From: Spirosoma linguale DSM 74
GTDB lineage: Bacteria > Bacteroidota > Bacteroidia > Cytophagales > Spirosomataceae
DNA length: 64,000 nucleotides
Reading direction: 5' to 3'
NCBI GenBank assembly: GCA_000024525.1
Contig: CP001769.1
Location: 7,659,001-7,723,000 of the forward strand
Part shown: in pieces, positions 42,412-50,230 of the stretch
Numbering within the stretch: the stretch's first letter is position 1
Layout: every line of letters begins with the position of its first letter
Notes under the pieces: generated by a model
Told to the model about the DNA's origin: nothing
Databases searched by the model: none
What the model saw: the letters and a program-made list of their open reading frames with translations, nothing else
Position numbers and translations under genes: made by a program

Positions 42412-43490
42412 ACGACCGTATCCACATCGACCACCTGCCGAACCGAACCATCGTCCATAACGGCACCGATTACCTGTTCTTTAGTGGTACCGCCTACCTG
42501 GGTATGCCACAGCACCCCGATTTTCAACAGCTGGTAGCTGAGAGTATGAGCCGCTACGGGACGGTTTTCGGTAGTTCCCGCAATGGGAATTTGCGGCTCG
42601 GTGTTTACGAAGAAGCCGAAGCCAAACTGGCGTCAAGAACCGGTGCCGATGCTGCGCTAACGCTTTCGTCGGGTATGATGGCCGGGCAGGTCATCGTTAA
42701 CTGGCTGCGTCGGGAGCAGACAACGTTTGTGTATGCACCCGGTGCCCACCCGGCTCTCTGGCACGCGCCGGTGGTTGAACTGCCGAAACTGTCATTTTCG
42801 GACTGGACAGCCCAGCTACCCACCCAACTACAGGCGCTCGACGCCGGACCGGTGGCTATTCTGATGAACTCCCTCGAAGCGGTTTGCTCGGATTATTACG
42901 ATTTTGCCTGGATAAATGACCTTCCCGACGATAGACCTATTACGCTGGTTGTCGACGATTCGCACGGAATCGGGGTGTTGAACAATGGGCGGGGTATCTG
43001 GCCGCAGCTCTCTTTGGCGGAAAACCGCCGAAGCGGACCGCTTCGGACACTGGTCACGGCTTCACTGGCTAAAGCGATGGGTTTGCCCGGTGGCGCTGTC
43101 TTCTCAGATACCGAAACGATAACCAGTCTGCGCGAAACGGCCTTTTTCGGTGCCTGCTCGCCTATGGCTCCGGCTTGTCTGGATGCCTATCTGCACGCCG
43201 ATGCCTTGTACGCCGAACGGCAGGCGCAACTTCAGCGAAACATCCGGCTGGCCGAAGAACTCCTGCTGCCATCCGGCTTATTCCGGCATGCTACGGGTTA
43301 CCCGGTGTTCTATACCGAACACGATGAACTGTACGCCCAGTTGCTTGCCCACAAAATCCTGATTTACTCGTTTGCGTACCCGACCGCTGCCGACCGGGCC
43401 AACACGCGCATCGTAATCAGTGCGTTTCATGAGCCGGACGATATTGAGCAAGTCGCTCGCCGGTTGCCTTACCTATTTCAGGCTGGATAG
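42408..43490 (+). CDS. PLP-dependent aminotransferase class I/II, 2-oxoamine synthase-like
   Basis: A 360-residue fold-type I PLP enzyme resembling 8-amino-7-oxononanoate synthase/KBL. The features are YLFFSGTAYLGMPQHP at the start, the GSSRNGNLRLGVYEEAEAKLA segment, VVDDSHGIGVLN with the cofactor-binding Asp and His, and the Schiff-base Lys in TASLAKAMGLPGGAV. It is shorter than typical BioF, and the CoA-binding elements are not obvious, so the acyl donor is uncertain. Its start overlaps the dipeptide epimerase stop (ATGA), implying a joint pathway for an amino acid or peptide product. Its 3' end overlaps the convergent gene by 18 bp. Confidence 0.8.
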   Translation: MNDRIHIDHLPNRTIVHNGTDYLFFSGTAYLGMPQHPDFQQLVAESMSRYGTVFGSSRNGNLRLGVYEEAEAKLASRTGADAALTLSSGMMAGQVIVNWLRREQTTFVYAPGAHPALWHAPVVELPKLSFSDWTAQLPTQLQALDAGPVAILMNSLEAVCSDYYDFAWINDLPDDRPITLVVDDSHGIGVLNNGRGIWPQLSLAENRRSGPLRTLVTASLAKAMGLPGGAVFSDTETITSLRETAFFGACSPMAPACLDAYLHADALYAERQAQLQRNIRLAEELLLPSGLFRHATGYPVFYTEHDELYAQLLAHKILIYSFAYPTAADRANTRIVISAFHEPDDIEQVARRLPYLFQAG

Positions 43491-44312
43491 GAAGTTCAGA
43501 CTGGGCACCATCTGCTCCATCGAACGGGATGACTCGTCTTCGATGAAGAAATGCTTCACCCCCGATTTTCTGGCCTGTTTCATGATCGCGGCAATACCGA
43601 CGTCGCCTTGCCCGAGGGTCACGTTCGACTCCACATCTGAGCGGCCGTTGTTGCTGTCGGGGGTGCCGGGTTTGCGGTCTTTCAGGTGCATGAGCACAAA
43701 CCGCTTGGGGTAATTTTGCAGGAGGGCTACCGGATCATAGCCGGGGGCTTTTACCCAGAATACGTCCATTTCAAAATAGACGGATTTCGGGTCGAGGTTT
43801 TCGGCCAGGTAATCAAAGAAGGTGCCGTCTTTATAGGTTTGAAATTCGTAGCCGTGGTTGTGGTAACAGAACGTAATTCCGTTCTCGGCCAGAAGCTTTC
43901 CGGCGGTGTTGAACACGTCGATGGCCCGGTCGGCTTCGTACAGCGTCAGCGCATCGGTAGCATGGGGAATCCAGGTGCATACCACATATTTGGCCCCCAG
44001 TGCTTTAGCTTCGGCCAGCACCTTCGGCACGTTGGTATCCAGGTCATCGAAACTTGCCCCCGTACTAATGGCTTTGATACCGTTCTGATCCAGCAACTTG
44101 CGGAAGTCGGTTAAGCTAAGGCCGTAGGTTCCGGCAATTTCGGCTTCCCGAAACCCCATTTCCTTCACTTTGGCCATTGTTCCCGGCACATCTTTCGCAA
44201 ACTGATTGCGGAAACTGTACAACTGTAGACCCACTGGGGCGGGTTTCTGCGCCAGTGAAACGAGACTGCAAACCAGCAGAGCGACAAATAACAGCGTAGA
44301 TTTTGTGTTCAT
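43473..44312 (-). CDS. Exported sugar phosphate isomerase/epimerase-like TIM barrel
   Basis: A 279-residue protein of the xylose isomerase-like (AP endonuclease 2) TIM-barrel family. A signal peptide (STLLFVALLVCSLVSLAQ) indicates export, common for Bacteroidota members linked to glycoside oxidation. Motifs are PVGLQLYSFRNQFAKDVPGTM, GFREAEIAGTYG, TFCYHNHGYEF with metal-type His residues, and VYFEMDVFWVKAPG. It may isomerise or cleave a keto-sugar; the exact reaction is unknown. Confidence 0.82.
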   Translation of the reverse strand: MNTKSTLLFVALLVCSLVSLAQKPAPVGLQLYSFRNQFAKDVPGTMAKVKEMGFREAEIAGTYGLSLTDFRKLLDQNGIKAISTGASFDDLDTNVPKVLAEAKALGAKYVVCTWIPHATDALTLYEADRAIDVFNTAGKLLAENGITFCYHNHGYEFQTYKDGTFFDYLAENLDPKSVYFEMDVFWVKAPGYDPVALLQNYPKRFVLMHLKDRKPGTPDSNNGRSDVESNVTLGQGDVGIAAIMKQARKSGVKHFFIEDESSRSMEQMVPSLNFLSSLK

Positions 44313-44329
44313 GGAGTGAAGGGTTTTGG

Positions 44330-44386
44330 CGTATTCGGTTTACAGTTTACGGATGTCAGGCAACCAAATACCGTAAACCGAATACG
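44330..44386. repeat. 14-bp inverted repeat between minus-strand genes
   Basis: Arms CGTATTCGGTTTAC (44330-44343) and GTAAACCGAATACG (44373-44386), with an alternative inner pairing GTTTACGG / CCGTAAAC. It lies after the DUF1338 stop and before the start of the next minus-strand gene, like the 10306-10367 element. Confidence 0.8.
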
Positions 44387-44391
44387 ATAAG

Positions 44392-45300
44392 CTATCTACC
44401 CGTTTGGGTGGTAAACGTACTCTCGAAAATCTTGTCGGCATTACCTGTTTCAAAACCTTCGCGCCGGTGCTGGCGGGTAATCTGATCGGCGGGGAGGTGC
44501 TGAAATTCGGGCAGCACACGCCGTTCCGCAAACTCCACATACGAGCCCGCAATTCGGAATACGTCGCCCCCGGCAAACTCAGCGTCGATCATCTGCGCCA
44601 CGGTAGACGCCTGCCGCAAGCCACCATCCGGACTGATTTTGATGGTTCCGCCAGCCGAATTGAGCCGTAAGCCGCTGCTTTCCAGAAAAGCTACAAACTC
44701 GTCGATGGTATTATACCCCGGCTTGAGGTTGTGTACGCTGATGGTAAAATGGTTGAGGTAATAGCGATTGTAGATCACCCAGGCGGCATACTCACTCTCG
44801 GCCAACAGCGTTTGGTAATCGGCCAGGGTGGGCGTTTGCCAGAGGGGCTGGTGAAGAAAGTGGTCGACGGCTTCGGCATCGTCCAGATCCAGCGAATCGA
44901 CGGGGTCACTTTTGACCGTATCGGTGTATTTGTGAATGATGCGCTGCGCTTCGTCCGATAGTTCATGTACGCGCAGTTCACTAACAAAAATGCGGGGAAA
45001 GTGTGGCGCGGGAGGACTGTACCAGTAAGCCGTTAGTTTCTTCCCGACGAAGTTGAACTCATCGCGTCGTTCGTAGCCGTAGTGCTCAAAAATCTTTCCG
45101 AACGAAGCCAGGCCCAGATTGGAGACGCCCATTGTCCGAAAGGCGATATGATCGTTCTCGATCTCGTCTGCCGACTGGATAATACCCGAATCGATCATAG
45201 AGTCAATTACCTTATGAACGTCGGGAACACGCTCGCTATACCGACGCATCAGGCCGTCCAGCACAGCATCGAGGGTTTGGGTGGTTGGTGAAGTAGTCAT
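44392..45300 (-). CDS. DUF1338 protein, 2-oxoadipate dioxygenase/decarboxylase-like
   Basis: A 302-residue protein of the DUF1338 family, whose characterised members (HglS/YdcJ) turn 2-oxoadipate into 2-hydroxyglutarate with non-haem iron. The ATG at 45300 (MTTSPTTQTLDAVLDGLMRRY) is preferred. Visible conserved parts are ENDHIAFRTMGVSNLG (metal His), PRIFVSELRVHEL, NRYYLNHFTISVHNL (His) and GSYVEFAERRVLP (Glu). Lysine catabolism is a plausible role, but no other lysine genes are nearby, and many short family members remain uncharacterised. Confidence 0.85.
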   Translation of the reverse strand: MTTSPTTQTLDAVLDGLMRRYSERVPDVHKVIDSMIDSGIIQSADEIENDHIAFRTMGVSNLGLASFGKIFEHYGYERRDEFNFVGKKLTAYWYSPPAPHFPRIFVSELRVHELSDEAQRIIHKYTDTVKSDPVDSLDLDDAEAVDHFLHQPLWQTPTLADYQTLLAESEYAAWVIYNRYYLNHFTISVHNLKPGYNTIDEFVAFLESSGLRLNSAGGTIKISPDGGLRQASTVAQMIDAEFAGGDVFRIAGSYVEFAERRVLPEFQHLPADQITRQHRREGFETGNADKIFESTFTTQTGR

Positions 45301-45314
45301 GGGTATGCACAAAA

Positions 45315-46058
45315 TTAACGCCACCGGCTCCTTGCCAGCAGCACATCTTTGCCCGATTCGGTCTGACTGATTCGATGGAGCACCGAATTATCGGTCTCCG
45401 TAACCGACTGTACAGACAGCCAATCGTGCCAGTGGCTTTCGGTTCTGTAAACTAAATCAATTTCCGCAATTTCCCGCGTTTGTACTATTTCGGAATCAAC
45501 TCCTTCCAGTAACCACTGCACATACGCTACATTATTGACGTGCTGATTCTGATCAATGTTCAGCCAGCCCACCTGCACCGACTTGCTGGCTGCCGTAGCA
45601 AACGATGCCGTTTGAAAGTCGGGTTTGAGGGGTAGAGCAGGTAAGGGGTCCACATTGGCGGGCGGGCTCAACTGCCGGATAAAATCGGGGAGGGGCACCA
45701 TGCTTCGTTTTTCCATGCTGAAAACGAGCCACGTACTGCGGGCATCGGCCAGCAGGGTTCCGTCGGTGGCCAGCACCCGGAAGTCGCGGTGAATAAAGTA
45801 CTTGTCTACCGTAGTGGGGTAGGTCATTAGCTGAATGGTATCGCCATAACGCGGGTACTGGTGTATGCGCAGGCAAAACCGCATGAGCATCCAGCCAACG
45901 CCTTTCTGGGCCAGATCGGCAATGCCAATGCCGTAGTCGATGGCGTTGCGGTTGGCCGACTCCTGCATCAGGTTCATCAGGGCCGGAATGCTCATTCGTC
46001 CAAAAGCGTCGCATTCGTAGCCGCGCAGGGTAAAGGTATCTGTTTGAATAAAGGCCAT
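45315..46058 (-). CDS. Acyl-ACP thioesterase
   Basis: A 247-residue acyl-ACP hydrolase with two tandem hot-dog domains. The first (about 1-125) contains VGWMLMRFCLRIHQYPRYGD and FIHRDFRVL; the second (about 150-247) contains the catalytic NQHVNNVAYVQWLLE with the His/Asn pattern of FatA/FatB-type enzymes. It releases fatty acids from acyl carrier protein. It sits 14 bp before the DUF1338 gene start on the same strand; a functional link is not evident. Confidence 0.9.
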   Translation of the reverse strand: MAFIQTDTFTLRGYECDAFGRMSIPALMNLMQESANRNAIDYGIGIADLAQKGVGWMLMRFCLRIHQYPRYGDTIQLMTYPTTVDKYFIHRDFRVLATDGTLLADARSTWLVFSMEKRSMVPLPDFIRQLSPPANVDPLPALPLKPDFQTASFATAASKSVQVGWLNIDQNQHVNNVAYVQWLLEGVDSEIVQTREIAEIDLVYRTESHWHDWLSVQSVTETDNSVLHRISQTESGKDVLLARSRWR

Positions 46059-46279
46059 GCTGCAAAGAACGGAAGAACGTCGATTGGTAAAGGTAACCGG
46101 GGATAAACATTATCGTGTACGTGTCTCGGCCCGTAGTACTCAGTAGGTATACGGTAATCCACGTTTTGGGTGTTGTAGGGGACCGCATGGCTCCGGGCTA
46201 AAAATACCGGGTTTTTCTGCTTTCTTTTGCTGGTAATTGCCAACCGAATCAGGTTGCAGCTGACGAACACATTTCTTCT

Positions 46280-46894
46280 ATGACGGTCTGGTATATAACG
46301 GATCTGGTCGGTACGAGCGTTTTTGCGATTTCGGGGGCATTATCGGCGCTTAGCAAAAAGATGTACCACGACCTGTTTGGCCTCTTTTTTATCGGCTTCG
46401 TAACGGCCGTGGGCGGTGGTACCCTCCGCGATGTTATCATCGGTGCCCACCCGATTGCCTGGATACGCGACCCCAATTACCTGGTCGTCATTCTGAGCAG
46501 CGTTATTCTGGCTGTCCTGTGCCGCAGATGGTGGCTGGGAGCTTTACAACGTCCACTGCTCGTTTTTGATACCATCGGGGTCGGCATCTATACCATTCTG
46601 GGGATGCAAAAAGCGCTTTTGTTCGGTGTTAATGATTGGGCATCTATCCTGTTAGGAGTTATTTCTGCCTTGTTCGGGGGCGTCATCCGGGATACGCTGG
46701 TCAACGACCTTCCCCTAATTTTTAGTAAGCAGCTCTACGCAACGCCCTGTCTAGTGGGGGCCCTTCTCTATCTACTTGGTCGGGCGCTCCCCATCGACCC
46801 AAACGTAACCTTTATTGCTTCTGTTGCTCTGATTACGCTGTTCCGGCTCGTGGCTATCCGTAAAAACTGGGCGTTACCACAGATCAAGCAGTGA
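46280..46894 (+). CDS. TRIC/YicG-type membrane protein
   Basis: A 204-residue inner-membrane protein of the trimeric intracellular cation channel family (UPF0126). Seven hydrophobic helices form two similar halves, each with the signature: VGGGTLRDVIIG near residue 55 and FGGVIRDTLVND near residue 140. Prokaryotic TRIC proteins conduct monovalent cations, while some relatives may carry small solutes. It is a single gene with no clear operon partner. Confidence 0.9.
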   Translation: MTVWYITDLVGTSVFAISGALSALSKKMYHDLFGLFFIGFVTAVGGGTLRDVIIGAHPIAWIRDPNYLVVILSSVILAVLCRRWWLGALQRPLLVFDTIGVGIYTILGMQKALLFGVNDWASILLGVISALFGGVIRDTLVNDLPLIFSKQLYATPCLVGALLYLLGRALPIDPNVTFIASVALITLFRLVAIRKNWALPQIKQ

Positions 46895-47085
46895 CGAAGC
46901 AATGTGTTATTGCCTCCTCTTTTTCCCTTTTGCAGGCTGATAAATAGCCAAAGTGCTTGTTTTTGACTACTAGACAATCAACTTTTTGGTTGATTTCGTC
47001 TGGCGAAATGGTGATTTCAGACGTGAAAAGCTTTAAAAGATTGTTTTTGTGCTGACTCGAACTTTAATTCGTATTATCGGTATAA

Positions 47086-47421
47086 ATGGTTACATATCGC
47101 TCTGTGAAAAATAGTGCCAATATCCACATCCAATAGCCACACGCGCTTATAACACTGGTAGTTGAACGTTCCACCCATGGTCTAGTTGACCTGACTCCCT
47201 GCGAATGGAAAGTACTATTTTGTGTGGCCGACGACTTGACAACGGCTGAGATTGCCGACAAACTTGCCCTAACGCCAAAAAGTGTTGAGAACTACCGCAC
47301 ACGTATTGGGCGTAAACTGAACATACAAGGGCATCATAAGCTGGCCCAGTTTGCCCGAAAGCAGGCTAGTGAACTGCGTCAATGGCATGAAGAATTGCTG
47401 AGAACACTACCCCCCCCCTAA
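47086..47421 (+). pseudogene. Small LuxR-type HTH gene interrupted by an amber codon
   Basis: From the ATG at 47086 the frame reads 16 codons (MVTYRSVKNSANIHIQ), then TAG at 47134-47136, then continues in the same frame for 94 codons to TAA. The second part holds a complete GerE/LuxR DNA-binding domain: DLTPCEWKVLFCVADDLTTAEIADKL, TPKSVENYRTRIGRKL. No ATG lies between the TAG and the domain; the first usable GTG (47224) would cut off its first helix. No receiver or sensor domain is present. The gene ends in nine consecutive C residues just before the stop. Either a decaying gene or a sequence error is possible. Confidence 0.65.
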
Positions 47422-47544
47422 AAACAAAAAAAAGTTACATAGAGGTGGCGATTGATTTGATGTGAAACTATTAATCAACTGATTGTGCGAAATCTTTTCA
47501 AAAACTGAGGGGTTTTCCCTCTTTCGTACAATACACCAGCCGAA

Positions 47545-47552
47545 TACCTTTG
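47545..47552 (+). promoter_or_regulatory. Bacteroidota -7 box TACCTTTG before the amber-broken lipoprotein gene
   Basis: Exact TAnnTTTG match about 87 bp before the start codon at 47639. A TTTC sequence 19 bp further up could be the -33 box. The downstream leader contains a GC-rich hairpin, AAAGCCCC (47561-47568) / GGGGCTTT (47592-47599). Confidence 0.45.
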
Positions 47553-47596
47553 ACATAGAAAAAGCCCCACGACAGTTTGGCGACCGGACGCGGGGC

Positions 47597-47634
47597 TTTG
47601 ACATGTTCAATGTTTCACCATTAAACATGTCAAA
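47597..47634 (+). promoter_or_regulatory. Inverted TTTGACATGTT repeat just before the start codon
   Basis: Arms TTTGACATGTT (47597-47607) and AACATGTCAAA (47624-47634) with a 16-base spacer, ending 4 bp before the ATG at 47639. A further direct copy of TTTGACAT is at 47549-47556. It could be a regulator binding site or an RNA hairpin masking the start. Confidence 0.5.
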
Positions 47635-47638
47635 TGTA

Positions 47639-48871
47639 ATGAAAAAAACAGCCTTTACCCTTGTATTCTTCTTATTGGTCAGTCTGGCTTGTGAACGGCC
47701 CGAGTCCTTGACAACTAGCTTGCCCGAACTTGCCAATCAGGAAAGTATATCGATTGCCGACGCCAAAAACTATTTTATCAAAACAGTTTTACCCTCAAAC
47801 CCTTCAGGCAGAGTAGCGAGCCAAAACAAGTACGAGCGTGATATTGACTAGAATTCGGCAAAAAAAGTAAAACAGGCCAACGGCCTGGAAGTGATTGCCG
47901 CTCCTGTGATCTACAAGACTAGTAGCAGGCCGGGGGTAATTCTTTGGGATGATAAGACATCGGACGATGAAAAGCGACCTAAGATTGAGAATGTACTGGA
48001 TGCCAAAGAGTGCTTACTGACCTACAAGGATAAATCCGGGAATTTCCAGACCCAGATCGTCCAGTATATCCCCAGTAAAGAGTATAAGACGAAGAAAAAA
48101 GGAGTTATTTTCGATGACTTTAGTGGCTGGGTGATGGCCCTGACTTGGGATGAGAAACTCGTTGCAGGTTATGAGTTCAAGAACGGGAAGGATATCCGGC
48201 AACTAACAATGACAAAAGCGGCTGCTGGCGGGCGTTTATCCTCCTGTGATTTTACCTACTACCAAAGTGTTACGGCGAATTGCTATTCCTGTGGGACTAA
48301 TTGTACGGCCTGCGATGTAAGCATTTCGGGTGGCTATCAGGGCTTTTGCACCGGCCCTTCCAGTAATAGTGCGACTGATCCCAACACGAATATAAGTTAT
48401 GGGGGAATCAGTATTACGCTTACTGGGTCACCTTATGACCAAAATTATGTTGCTCCATATAATGTTAATTATGGCGATGATCCCACAAAGTTTTTTGTCT
48501 TTAAACTCCAAGGTTCAATCGTAGTTACGAATCGCTGTCAGCACGAAGCCTTAAAAGCTTATCTTTCTATTGTACCTAATTTAGAAATCGATTACAACAA
48601 TAAGGTATACCAATGCCTCCAACAAAATGGGTTTAGTGGAGATGCATTACAGAACATGTTTGGTTCCTTAGCTATTTCGGCAGTTGCTAAAGAGATGTAC
48701 AAAAGACCATGGTCTGGATTCTTAACGGTTGCTCGAGGCATACTCGCTGGTCTCACTATAAACGGTGCAAATGCTGTTACTTGCGTTTGGGGAGTACAAG
48801 GTGATACTAATGCTGAAATAGACAAAGCCTACAACAAGTATAAAGAAGACTTTAATAAGCCCTGTAACTAA
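47639..48871 (+). pseudogene. Exported lipoprotein gene interrupted by an amber codon
   Basis: The frame starts MKKTAFTLVFFLLVSLAC (lipobox, Cys 18) and reads 70 codons to TAG at 47849-47851, then continues in the same frame without another stop to 48871. The join reads YERDID-stop-NSAKKVK; in the lipoproteins this resembles, Trp after DID would be expected, so TGG to TAG is likely. The full product would be about 410 residues with a Cys-rich middle (SSCDFTYYQSVTANCYSCGTNC) and an unknown C-terminal part. A separate start at GTG 47891 would lack an export signal. I do not recognise its function. Confidence 0.65.
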
Positions 48872-48915
48872 TGTTCAATGTGTCACAATAAAGAAGCGTC
48901 TATATTTCATCGATA

Positions 48916-48941
48916 ACAATTTAAGAAGCTTCTTAAATTGT
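48916..48941. repeat. 26-bp perfect palindrome
   Basis: ACAATTTAAGAAG followed directly by its exact complement, with no spacer, centred on AAGCTT. It lies between the amber-interrupted lipoprotein gene and the small membrane protein gene. The complete dyad without loop suits a dimeric protein site better than an RNA terminator. Confidence 0.85.
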
Positions 48942-49002
48942 GGTGTAAATGAATTAGATACCTTTCCTCACATAGTGAAACCCATACTGTAATAAAACGG
49001 AA

Positions 49003-49302
49003 ATGGACAATTTTGAGAAGATATCCGAAAAAGTTCGGGGCTGGTACGAAAAGTATACTGAAGGTTCATGGGATACAAAGCAACCTCAATTCTGGATCTT
49101 ATTTTGGGGAGGTGCTATTTTGGGATGTATCATATATTATATCCTTACTTTCCAGATTAGGGATTCACTTACTAAGCCTATACCAAAGATCGTGGGAAAT
49201 ATAATAATTGCTGTTTGTTGCTTCCTTCCCTTATTTTTCTTACGTAGGCTGCATCCTGTAGTGCTAATTCTTGTAATCTACTTTCTGTTTAAATGGTTCT
49301 GA
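49003..49302 (+). CDS. Small membrane protein of unknown function
   Basis: A 99-residue protein with a charged N-terminus (MDNFEKISEKVRGWYEKYTEG) and three predicted membrane helices, about residues 28-48, 62-76 and 80-98. No motif is recognised. The gene is AT-rich like the broken lipoprotein gene before it and is followed by a strong bidirectional terminator, so the two may be one accessory unit; an immunity or partner role is speculation. Confidence 0.6.
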   Translation: MDNFEKISEKVRGWYEKYTEGSWDTKQPQFWILFWGGAILGCIIYYILTFQIRDSLTKPIPKIVGNIIIAVCCFLPLFFLRRLHPVVLILVIYFLFKWF

Positions 49303-49320
49303 TAAGGCCGGTACATAACA

Positions 49321-49360
49321 AAAACTCCCCCGCTACGGTCAAACGAGACGGGGGAGTTTT
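49321..49360. terminator. Bidirectional terminator between small membrane gene and rpmE2
   Basis: Perfect 12-bp stem AAAACTCCCCCG / CGGGGGAGTTTT with a 16-base loop. T-runs lie on both strands. It is placed 18 bp after the plus-strand gene and 18 bp after the minus-strand gene. Confidence 0.9.
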
Positions 49361-49378
49361 TTACGCTGATGAGTCGAC

Positions 49379-49651
49379 TTACTGGGCCGTCGAGGTCGGC
49401 GTTGCGCTTTCTTTGGTACCGTAACGCTTGCGGAACTTGTCCACACGACCGGCCGTGTCGAGCAGTACGTTCTTGCCCGTGTAGAACGGGTGCGACTGCG
49501 AGCTAACTTCAATTTTAACGAGCGGATAGGTTTGTCCTTCGTACTCGATTGTATCTCTTGTTTGAACCGTAGAGCGGGTCAGGAATTTGTAGTCGCTCGA
49601 CAGGTCGTGGAATACCACTTCGCGGTAGTCCGGGTGAATGCCCTTTTTCAT
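49379..49651 (-). CDS. rpmE2: Ribosomal protein L31 type B
   Basis: A 90-residue ribosomal protein. The ATG at 49651 ([21 protein letters not shown]) is the family start. The conserved [26 protein letters not shown] segment is present, and the four zinc cysteines of type A L31 are absent, so this is the zinc-independent form. The C-terminal tail ([11 protein letters not shown]) is variable. In many bacteria the zinc-free form replaces the zinc form under zinc shortage; in Bacteroidota it is often the only L31. Confidence 0.95.
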   Translation of the reverse strand: MKKGIHPDYREVVFHDLSSDYKFLTRSTVQTRDTIEYEGQTYPLVKIEVSSQSHPFYTGKNVLLDTAGRVDKFRKRYGTKESATPTSTAQ

Positions 49652-50230
49652 GATTAATCTCAGTTTCTTGTCATCTTCTCGGTTTCCGACCGAAAAGGAT
49701 TGCAAAGGTAAGGCGTTTACAGCGAATAGCCAAGTGTTTTTTATGTTCTTTTATGCGCTGATTATGAACGCTGTAAATCTGTACCGTTGCATAATATTGG
49801 CTTGATGAAGACTTGACGGGACCAGGTTTTTATTTTTAACTTTAGAAAATCAAGTTGCCTTCCTCTACGGTTCATCCGGTCTCTTTAGCCCTGTTGCACC
49901 GATCAATAAATTCGATCTTTTTTATTTTTAGACTAGTTCTTCAGTGGGTTATTGGTAAGTCCTTAACACTGACGACTTAACAATTCCTTAACGCGTCGGG
50001 TAGAATTGCACCTTTCAACGATTCACGAAAACCACCGAACCTTACCGGTTGCTTTTCCGTCTATTTCGAGAGAACTTTAAAACCGCATCCTGTCAGGAAA
50101 ATTGTTCAACGCAATATTCCTGCCAATTAGGTTACCAGCTAAAGATAGTATCTTTGGGAAGCTTAAAAACAGGTCGGTTGATACATTAATTCAATCATTT
50201 TTTCATACATAAAAACTAACCCAAACGCTC
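49652..50230. other. 579-bp intergenic region between rpmE2 and nrdA
   Basis: Divergent promoter region. The only clear signal found is a TATCTTTG box at 50149-50156 about 75 bp before nrdA. No NrdR-box pair, riboswitch fold or small gene was recognised, although the length would allow one. Confidence 0.5.
50149..50156 (+). promoter_or_regulatory. Probable nrdA -7 box TATCTTTG
   Basis: Exact TAnnTTTG match, with an ATTAG sequence about 20 bp upstream as possible -33 element. The predicted leader is about 68 bases and ends in an A-rich stretch before the ATG at 50231. Confidence 0.5.

Noticed and set aside
47134..47851. Amber read-through or pyrrolysine-type recoding in this genome
   Set aside because: TAG ends several intact neighbouring genes, and no PYL-type insertion element or suppressor tRNA is visible in the window; simple gene decay is more economical.
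49706..50230. Riboswitch or NrdR box pair before nrdA
   Set aside because: No paired 16-bp NrdR-like boxes and no cobalamin-box-like sequence could be found by eye.
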